From NCBI GenBank assembly GCA_000697455.1, contig JNET01034653.1:1-26009 (forward strand): DNA of 26,009 bases, in the 5' to 3' direction. The stretch is from Basidiobolus heterosporus B8920. Lineage: Eukaryota > Basidiobolomycota > Basidiobolomycetes > Basidiobolales > Basidiobolaceae. Positions 20,029-26,009 of this stretch are shown piece after piece (within the stretch, counting starts at the first letter, position 1; each line of letters opens with the position of its first letter). The notes under the pieces are model-generated. The model made no database searches and was not told where the DNA came from. It saw only the letters and a program-made list of their open reading frames with translations. Made by a program: the position numbers and the translations under genes.

Positions 20029-20307
20029 ATGTCGTCATTCTTACCGCTGGTAATTGGAATCTTAATGGCTAATGTAGCCACGCTCACTAGGGCAGAGAAT
20101 ATGGGTGACTTACCTGTTCGCATTCAACAACTCAACTCAACTCTAGATTCAGGGATGTCCTCTACCACCACTGCGCCACCCAGCTTCTCCACAGGTCATA
20201 CCTATACTTCATCCTCGATACAGTCGGAGGCAAGCCCATCTTACCTAGCTCAAGGGCTGAATTACAGTATTCTAAGTTTCACCGCTGCTTACTTTGCATC
20301 CACTTAG
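20029..20307 (+). CDS. Small secreted, Ser/Thr-rich protein
   Basis: Unrecognised intronless 92-residue protein. Residues 1-22 (MSSFLPLVIGILMANVATLT then RA) look like a signal peptide, with probable cleavage before ENMGD. The mature part is rich in Ser and Thr (SGMSSTTTAPPSFSTGHTYT), suited to O-mannosylation, with possible N-glycosylation sites NST and NYS. The last ~17 residues (GLNYSILSFTAAYFAST) are mildly hydrophobic and could be a short GPI-attachment signal, although weaker than usual. There are no cysteines, so it is not a typical disulfide-rich effector. A cell-surface or secreted role is inference. A well-placed TATA box supports expression. A telomere-like tract begins four bases after the stop codon. 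Confidence 0.6.
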   Translation: MSSFLPLVIGILMANVATLTRAENMGDLPVRIQQLNSTLDSGMSSTTTAPPSFSTGHTYTSSSIQSEASPSYLAQGLNYSILSFTAAYFAST

Positions 20308-20313
20308 ATCTCT

Positions 20314-20346
20314 AGCCCTAACCCTAATCCCTACCCCGACCCTAGG
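20314..20346 (-). repeat. Degenerate telomere-like (CCCTAA) tract
   Basis: The plus strand reads AGCCCTAACCCTAATCCCTA then CCCCGACCCTAGG: about five degenerate CCCTAA units, so the G-rich strand is minus. It begins right behind the stop codon of the secreted-protein gene. Confidence 0.75.
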
Positions 20347-20880
20347 TTCACATTTTCCAACTATCTTTATAATGATCAAAAGAACCTGTACAGATTTGGC
20401 TGAAATAAATGATCGCTTGTCTTGAGCATTTTCTGGAACCAGAGGTGTTGGTTAAATCAGGAGCCTGATGGTTTCTCATCCATCACAGTGACTATTGCAT
20501 GACTTTGTAACAGCCGATGCAGCCCCTCCGGATTGCCCTGAGTCATGAATAAAGTTCTTGAATTCGAGGCTGTTAACACCCCCAACCAGTCTAATTAGGC
20601 CCCTGATTGGAGTGAAGACCAACAGCATTAACAACATTCAATTTCGATAAAAGGATAAATTTAACAATTGACCGAACATCAGTGGTATAATTTGCCGCTT
20701 CATAATTTCGACAAAATCTCACTCCAGCATAGATTTGTTAACACAATGTCGAACGTTTATTACTCTAGAATGCTAGATTGTACATCTAGTAACATTAAGG
20801 TAAGACAGGTTTCTTACAATCAGGAAGAACTTTCCAGGAGCCGGTTATGACCCATTCCCATGCAATTATTACACTAGGAG

Positions 20881-20888
20881 TATATATA
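20881..20888 (+). promoter_or_regulatory. TATA-like element of bestrophin gene
   Basis: TATATATA, 82 bases before the ATG at 20963. Confidence 0.4.
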
Positions 20889-20962
20889 CTAGAGAGTTAC
20901 TGGCATCTACACTATTTCTTCTCTGTGCGTTTCTTTAGGAGTAGCCTCGACCGAGTTCGAAA

Positions 20963-22078
20963 ATGGTTTATAATATGCCCCCACTATACGAGCGCCGGTG
21001 GCCATTTGCTCTCCGACTTAAGAAATCAATCATTCCGAGAATTATCGTTAAAGTGTTTTTCGTTATCGCTTATAGCGCTGCAGTTGTATCAATTCACAAG
21101 TATACAAACTTCAAACTGAATATGAAGGATAACCTGATCACAATCCTTGGTATGGTGACTTCTCTACTCCTAGTTTTCAGAACAAATACTGCCTACGATC
21201 GCTATTGGGAAGGTCGGCGTCTATGGAGTTCTCAGACAGTTAACATTCGCTCACTAACTCGCATGATATGGGTTAATATACCAGAGAAAGATGAAATCGA
21301 TCATAAAGCCAAGGAGGCCGCCGTCAAACTCCTAGTCTCATTCGCCTATGCTACAAAGCATTATTTACGAGAAGAATATGACTATAGAGATGTTACACCG
21401 GATTTTGCCCCATTCCTTCGTTCTTCTCATCACAAATACCGCACGCCTACTTCGATTAGCCGCCAACGGGATCAAGAGTTACTCCGGCCCATTGTTCCAC
21501 CTGCTGAAAGTAAGACTCCAGGCTCTAACTTGCCCTTAGAAATTACGATTCATTTGACGGCGTTCATTCAACATCAAAAAATGCGAGGAAATGTAGATGT
21601 ACCGCTATTTACCCTCCTTACCAGTGGGGTTAACAATCTTGTTGACTGCCTGACCGGGTTTGAACGAATCCTGCGAACACCCATACCTGCTGCTTACTCT
21701 ATTCATTTGGCTCAGACTGTCTGGGTTTACTGTCTTATGTTGCCTTACCAGATCATCGAGCCACTTGGCTGGATAACTCTTTTAGTGACTGCTTTAGCCT
21801 CGTTCACGCTGTTCGGAATTTTGGCGATAGGAGGTGAGTTAGAAAACCCATTCGGCTATGATTGGAATGATCTTCCGTTGGGTAGCCTTTGTGGCATAGT
21901 CAAGCAAGAAACTTTGGCTATCATTCGAGTGCCACCACCATCGATTGATTGTTGGTTACTTGACGAAAGCCCCGGCTCTGAGTCCATAGAAACCAAACTA
22001 GATATTCCTGGATTCACTCCAAAAAACTCCTCAAAAAGTTCATTTTCCGAAGTAATTGAGGCTAGCAAAGAAAAATGA
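20963..22078 (+). CDS. Bestrophin / UPF0187-type anion channel
   Basis: A 371-residue intronless membrane protein of the bestrophin, RFP-TM chloride channel family (Pfam Bestrophin), likely a chloride or other anion channel. Diagnostic blocks are the early LGMVTSLLLVFRTNTAYDRY then WEGRRLW (residues about 54-80) and the late GGELENPFGYDWNDLPL (about 289-305). Hydrophobic helices occur near 26-43, 51-63, 250-264 and 266-287. The region from about 140 to 185 (APFLRSSHHKYRTPTSISRQ) is a polar linker, and the tail after about 330 is Ser/Lys-rich and disordered. The length is at the shorter end for fungal members. Two ATGs occur at the N-terminus (residues 1 and 5); the first is used. The organelle is not deducible, since plasma-membrane, chloroplast and mitochondrial relatives are known elsewhere. 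Confidence 0.88.
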   Translation: MVYNMPPLYERRWPFALRLKKSIIPRIIVKVFFVIAYSAAVVSIHKYTNFKLNMKDNLITILGMVTSLLLVFRTNTAYDRYWEGRRLWSSQTVNIRSLTRMIWVNIPEKDEIDHKAKEAAVKLLVSFAYATKHYLREEYDYRDVTPDFAPFLRSSHHKYRTPTSISRQRDQELLRPIVPPAESKTPGSNLPLEITIHLTAFIQHQKMRGNVDVPLFTLLTSGVNNLVDCLTGFERILRTPIPAAYSIHLAQTVWVYCLMLPYQIIEPLGWITLLVTALASFTLFGILAIGGELENPFGYDWNDLPLGSLCGIVKQETLAIIRVPPPSIDCWLLDESPGSESIETKLDIPGFTPKNSSKSSFSEVIEASKEK

Positions 22079-22697
22079 AGTAGCTTCAATTCACAAATTA
22101 CCTTTGTACTTTCCAAAGTACCCTGGCCCTGATACTGAATAACCCATGTATACGAATACGTACATTTATACTATATAAGCATTTCCTGTTTCTTGTTCAT
22201 ATTCTGCTAGATCATCTTCCAACGAGTTCCCAATAAACCATCAACATCTGGTGACGTTATCCAACCTTAATACTCACCTAGAATACGCAAGATACCACTA
22301 AGAACATGAATACGTCGATTTGACGGTGAATAAATTGTCGATTATTTCGTGTTACATTTTGGTTACAAGAAACATTGGGAAGTGGCACTTTCTGCGACAT
22401 TGATCGAATACATCCCCTGGGGTAGTTACGACACTTGATGCTTTTATCAGGAGGTTACTAACTCCTACACTTGCACATCGATATCCAGATCTCGTGCCCA
22501 TGCAATACCGCAAACCTTGATCTTCTATGCATACGTTCTAAATTATAGGCTTGGGAACACAAGCAAAGGTTAAGCAATTACCGATGTTCACTATCATTGG
22601 TTCAGGCTTTTTCAGCCATCTTGCGGTAAGAATATAAAACTCACTCGCCTGATGTGATGTTCCAGACCAGTACTTACTTCCTTGCACCCACACCGAT
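22079..22697. other. Intergenic between bestrophin and C2 genes
   Basis: 619 bases with no supported gene; 3' end of one gene and promoter of the next, both on the plus strand. No repeat or RNA gene recognised. Confidence 0.5.
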
Positions 22698-23468
22698 ATG
22701 TCTGTACATACGATTTCAGCGCTGAAAATCCAGGTCATTAGAGCGAGAAACCTGGCTCCCAAGGATAGCAATGGATTGTCCGATCCGTTTGTCGTGGTAA
22801 AGCTGCAAAACAAAAAGAAAACAACCAAAGTAATTCCCAAGACGTTAGATCCCACATGGGATACCACATTCGAATTCAAGATCAACATGAAGAATCCACC
22901 CAAATTTCTCCAAGTTGTCTGCTGGGATAACGACTTCTTTGGAAGAGACTTTATGGGTCAACTCAACCTTTCATTTAGGGAGTTGTTTATCGATGGAGTT
23001 CCAATTTCATTTGATCCTTCTCAGAAGCGAACCATATGGTACACTTTAGAAAAGAAGAGTTCTAAAGACGTGATCAGTGGTGAGATAGAACTTAACATGG
23101 GCTTTGTTATCACGTCTTCTTCCACTCGTTCAGAAGACTGGGTTCCTGTGTACGAGTGTCTAGTCGGAAAAGCCCCCTCCTTCACCTCTACACCTTCCAC
23201 TCTTACCCTCGATAATTTCGATGATTTGTCGTCAGAGTCAGACAGCGATTATGATGAGCCCAATCAATTGCCCTCGCCTCAACCATCGCCTAATCCAGCT
23301 AGACATGCACAACCTGCCTACCCTCCTCAACGCTTATACCAGCAAGAAAACCCACCCAAACCATCTCTCTATCCCCCACGTCAAGACACATATCCACTTA
23401 GAAGTCCATCACCTAGTGGATACCCACCCAGTCGAGTCTACACACAGCCCTCCCCTAGGATGATATAA
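22698..23468 (+). CDS. C2-domain protein with proline-rich tail
   Basis: A 256-residue intronless protein. Residues about 8-135 form a C2 domain: LKIQVIRARNLAPKDSNGLS then DPFVVVKL, KTTKVIPKTLDPTWDTTFEF, and VCWDNDFFGRDFMGQ. Calcium-ligand aspartates are in place at D23, D29, D77, D79 and D84, so calcium-dependent phospholipid binding is expected. The domain resembles the C2 module of fungal phosphatidylserine decarboxylases of the Psd2 class, but no catalytic domain follows. Instead there is an acidic linker (DDLSSESDSDYDEPN) and a Pro/Tyr/Ser-rich tail with SPQPSPNPA, PPQRLYQQ and SGYPPSRVY, probably disordered; these are not PPxY motifs. A peripheral membrane adaptor role is inferred. The start is the first ATG before the domain; an upstream non-coding exon is possible. 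Confidence 0.88.
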   Translation: MSVHTISALKIQVIRARNLAPKDSNGLSDPFVVVKLQNKKKTTKVIPKTLDPTWDTTFEFKINMKNPPKFLQVVCWDNDFFGRDFMGQLNLSFRELFIDGVPISFDPSQKRTIWYTLEKKSSKDVISGEIELNMGFVITSSSTRSEDWVPVYECLVGKAPSFTSTPSTLTLDNFDDLSSESDSDYDEPNQLPSPQPSPNPARHAQPAYPPQRLYQQENPPKPSLYPPRQDTYPLRSPSPSGYPPSRVYTQPSPRMI

Positions 23469-23787
23469 GCATTTTGCCACACTTACACACATCAACCATC
23501 TAATTTCATTGCATTACTCCTACACATGTATTTCTATAATTCCAATGTACCGACAAATCATAAAAAGTTCCGTTCTTTCTCTGATTCCTGAATGTTAATT
23601 AATGATTTTATTATGTTTCACCCATTGGTTCATGGATCACGAAAAGGGTTGATTTCTAGTTATACCACGCACTCACATATAAACACATGCCTTCATATTC
23701 TTCCATAGAATATATGTGTATAGTTGGCGAGATTGGTGTATAAATTACATACAATATTCCCACCTCCCATGCTAATTACGTTGCTTT
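23469..23787. other. Convergent 3' intergenic region C2/ELP2
   Basis: 319 bases of AT-rich 3' flank between convergent genes; no gene or repeat seen. Confidence 0.5.
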
Positions 23788-26009
23788 TTAGAATTGAATT
23801 CGGAAAAGACGTACGGAGTGATCTTCTCCTGCAGTTGCCAGCTGATACTGCTCAGCTTCGGAAGGTGCTTGACGACGCCAGGCTAATGAATGAACCGTAC
23901 CACTGTGACAAATTCTAGTGAAGGCCAAGGAATGAATACGACAATGCTGTTATGTTGGTTAAATATGAAAGTGCATGTACCTGGAGTCAAATTGGTACAT
24001 GATTTCCCATTGACCAGTAGATTGCTCGATATGTCCATGAACGAGAAGAAGCTGTCCAGTCTCGAGACCAACCGCTAGAATATATCTGTGTTTGTGTTAG
24101 CACAAAAGTTCCAACCCGCAAATGATTTCTCTACATACTTGTTGTCAATAGTAGAGGGTGCAAAATCAATGGCTGTCACACTCTCTGTTAGTTTGATAGT
24201 ACCAACAAGCGTCACGGAAGTACCCTCAGGTGTGGAGTCGATGGACCAGAATTTTACCTGAAATCACAATATTCATGATAAGTATATACTTCAAAGACGA
24301 AAAAAGTCATGATTATTACGGTTTTGTCACGGGAGGCAGTGGCAAATATACGATCGTCGTGTGACCATGAACAATCCCAAATAATACGTGCATGAGGCTT
24401 ATCTTTGGCGACTTGGACATATGGCTCCTCTGATGTGTAAATTGCTGGATTAGATATGTCAAATAAATTGGTCAGATAAATTCAGTGCAAACCTTCATTA
24501 TCGGTTTTCTCGAATAGTGTCCAACAACGATCTCTAGAGACTGAGAGTAGATACTTGTCATTCCAAGAAAATCTAACCTTCGTTACTGTAAGCACGTGAG
24601 AAGAAAGAGGAGGGGTAATTTCCTTCCAGTTGTTCACGGTAAATAGTCTAAGGCCGGCATGACGAGCACTTGCAGCCTATCACACAAGCAATTATTCAGT
24701 ATGTTTTCAAAAGAGTTGAACAGAAGCAATCGGATAGTCAATACCTTACAAGCGGAGGCAACATATCGTCCATCGTGACTAGCTCCAACACACATAATCT
24801 CATAACCATGGCCGTAAAGCTTATCAACCTCAGGCCATAAAGTATGTTGGACCAAAAATTCCTCGAATGGTGGATGATCCGAAGTTTTCAAAACTGAGGC
24901 CGGAGCGGGGGAAGCGGCGGTGAAGTTTTGTCGATTCAAAAGATCTTCAGTTTCGGATTCTTTTTCTAAATCACCTGTATACGAAGGATCAGTAAAAACC
25001 TGAACATTTGAAGTTTCTATTCTGTATTATATACCTGCAAACACTGCCTTGTTGGAAAGACCAAGCGCCGGAAGATTGGCAGTCAAGGGCCTCTGGGCCT
25101 GAATTTTTGAAATAGCATTAGTGAATCCCAAAGCAACCTCCCACCTCAAATGAATTAATTTTCTTACCGCTCCTTCCAAAAGTTCAGGCTTATTGGTAAG
25201 TTGTGCCAATGTATTGACAAATGTTTGGGGGGCATCAAAGACACGAAGAACCTAGTATTCATCAAACGTTAAAACTTCCCTTCAGACACATCAATAACAA
25301 TCCGTGATTACCTTCTCATCTGAGCCACTGACATAACGATAATTATCGACAAATGCCAAGCATTGAACGTCGTAACCGTGCACCTGAGGGCGAGCAATCT
25401 CGTGCCAAGATATATTTTGTTCTTGAGGTGCTAGTTCGGAATCAACACATGGAGCGAAAAGACGAGCTGTCTGGTCATGACTATTCATCCAGAATGGTTA
25501 AATACTTCTCAAAAAATGCACTTGTTCAAGATACAAACCTGACAGATACGAAGAAAAGAGAAGTAGGATCCCATGTCAGATTTTGAACTGGTTTGAAGTG
25601 TCCACTAATCGTGACTTGTGGTTTCCATTCTAGACAATCTATGTTAACATGTTTATATCGACAAAAAAGCCAGCCAATTCGTACCATTTTCGGACATTCT
25701 ACTCCACAGGTGAAAGGTACCATTATAACCGTGGGCAAGAATCGATTTCCCATCAGGCCCAAACATACCACCGTAGAATCCACAAGCGTTGCCACCAACC
25801 TCGCCGACTCTTACCTAATCATATGGGTCAGTAATATTACTTGTTTAGCAGACTAACATGGATCAGAATAACCTGTGTAAGCCAAACTCCACCCTCATCC
25901 TCAGGCGACCAAATCATCATGGATTTATCAGCTGAGGCAGAAAGTAGGACAGGTGGTTGGGAATAAGCCCCGTTTTCTCCTAATGAGAGTAGATTAGCAT
26001 CCAGATTTA
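23788..26009 (-). CDS. ELP2: ELP2, Elongator complex WD40 subunit (C-terminal part)
   Basis: A WD40 scaffold of Elongator, the acetyltransferase complex that modifies wobble uridines of tRNA. The 5' end lies beyond the right edge. Twelve exons are visible: 26009-25873, 25814-25685, 25638-25539, 25480-25312, 25251-25168, 25098-25035, 24974-24745, 24676-24493, 24444-24320, 24257-24139, 24085-23981 and 23914-23788, all in frame, giving 523 residues. Diagnostic strings are [81 protein letters not shown] then KLYGHGYEI, and the final WD repeat ending [17 protein letters not shown]. Two propellers are expected in the whole protein; the visible part covers the end of the first and all of the second. 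Eleven short introns make this the most fragmented gene of the window. No break or stop was seen. Confidence 0.95.

Larger units (their letters stand above)
20308..20962. other. Intergenic between secreted-protein and bestrophin genes
   Basis: 655 bases with a telomere-like tract at its left end and a TATATATA at 20881-20888. Short open frames in between show no family signature, and I see no other gene. Confidence 0.5.

Noticed and set aside
20847-21119. Open frame overlapping the start of the bestrophin gene
   Set aside because: It is in a different frame from the diagnostic bestrophin blocks and shows no motif of its own.

Overview
The window looks like nuclear DNA of a filamentous, probably early-diverging (zygomycete-grade) fungus. 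The evidence is conserved eukaryotic housekeeping genes, many short GT-AG introns (about 47-106 nt), a gene roughly every 1.9 kb on both strands, a fungal Ecl1-type zinc protein, a fungal-style MED15, and degenerate TTAGGG-like tracts. The lineage within fungi is a guess; assignment of the housekeeping genes is firm. I joined exons by hand so that every junction keeps frame. No rRNA, tRNA, CRISPR array or recognisable transposon gene was seen.

Layout, left to right: UTP18 (+, five exons, ribosome assembly) converges on SDHB (-, four exons, complete respiratory complex II iron-sulfur subunit). Next come an unrecognised two-helix membrane protein with a PPxY tail (-, two exons) and MED15/GAL11 (-, ten exons, Mediator tail). 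A coiled-coil/low-complexity protein (+, five exons) follows, then a 98-residue internally duplicated PPxY protein (-). It is divergent from an intronless amino-acid permease that reads like bacterial LysP (+). Then come an Ecl1-like zinc protein (-), a SAM + HMG-box + AT-hook DNA-binding protein (-, six exons), a DUF4286-like protein (+, four exons), a small secreted protein (+), a bestrophin-type anion channel (+), a C2-domain protein (+), and the C-terminal 523 residues of Elongator subunit ELP2 (-), which runs off the right edge.

No operon-like system is evident; this is ordinary fungal gene space. The parts worth a second look are the LysP-like permease sitting intronless among intron-rich genes, three separate PPxY proteins (possible partners of a Rsp5/Nedd4-type ubiquitin ligase, one sharing a promoter region with the permease), an inverted-repeat element with a triplicated 30-bp unit in that same promoter region, a 54-bp (18-codon) minisatellite, and two telomere-like tracts of opposite orientation about 4.3 kb apart.
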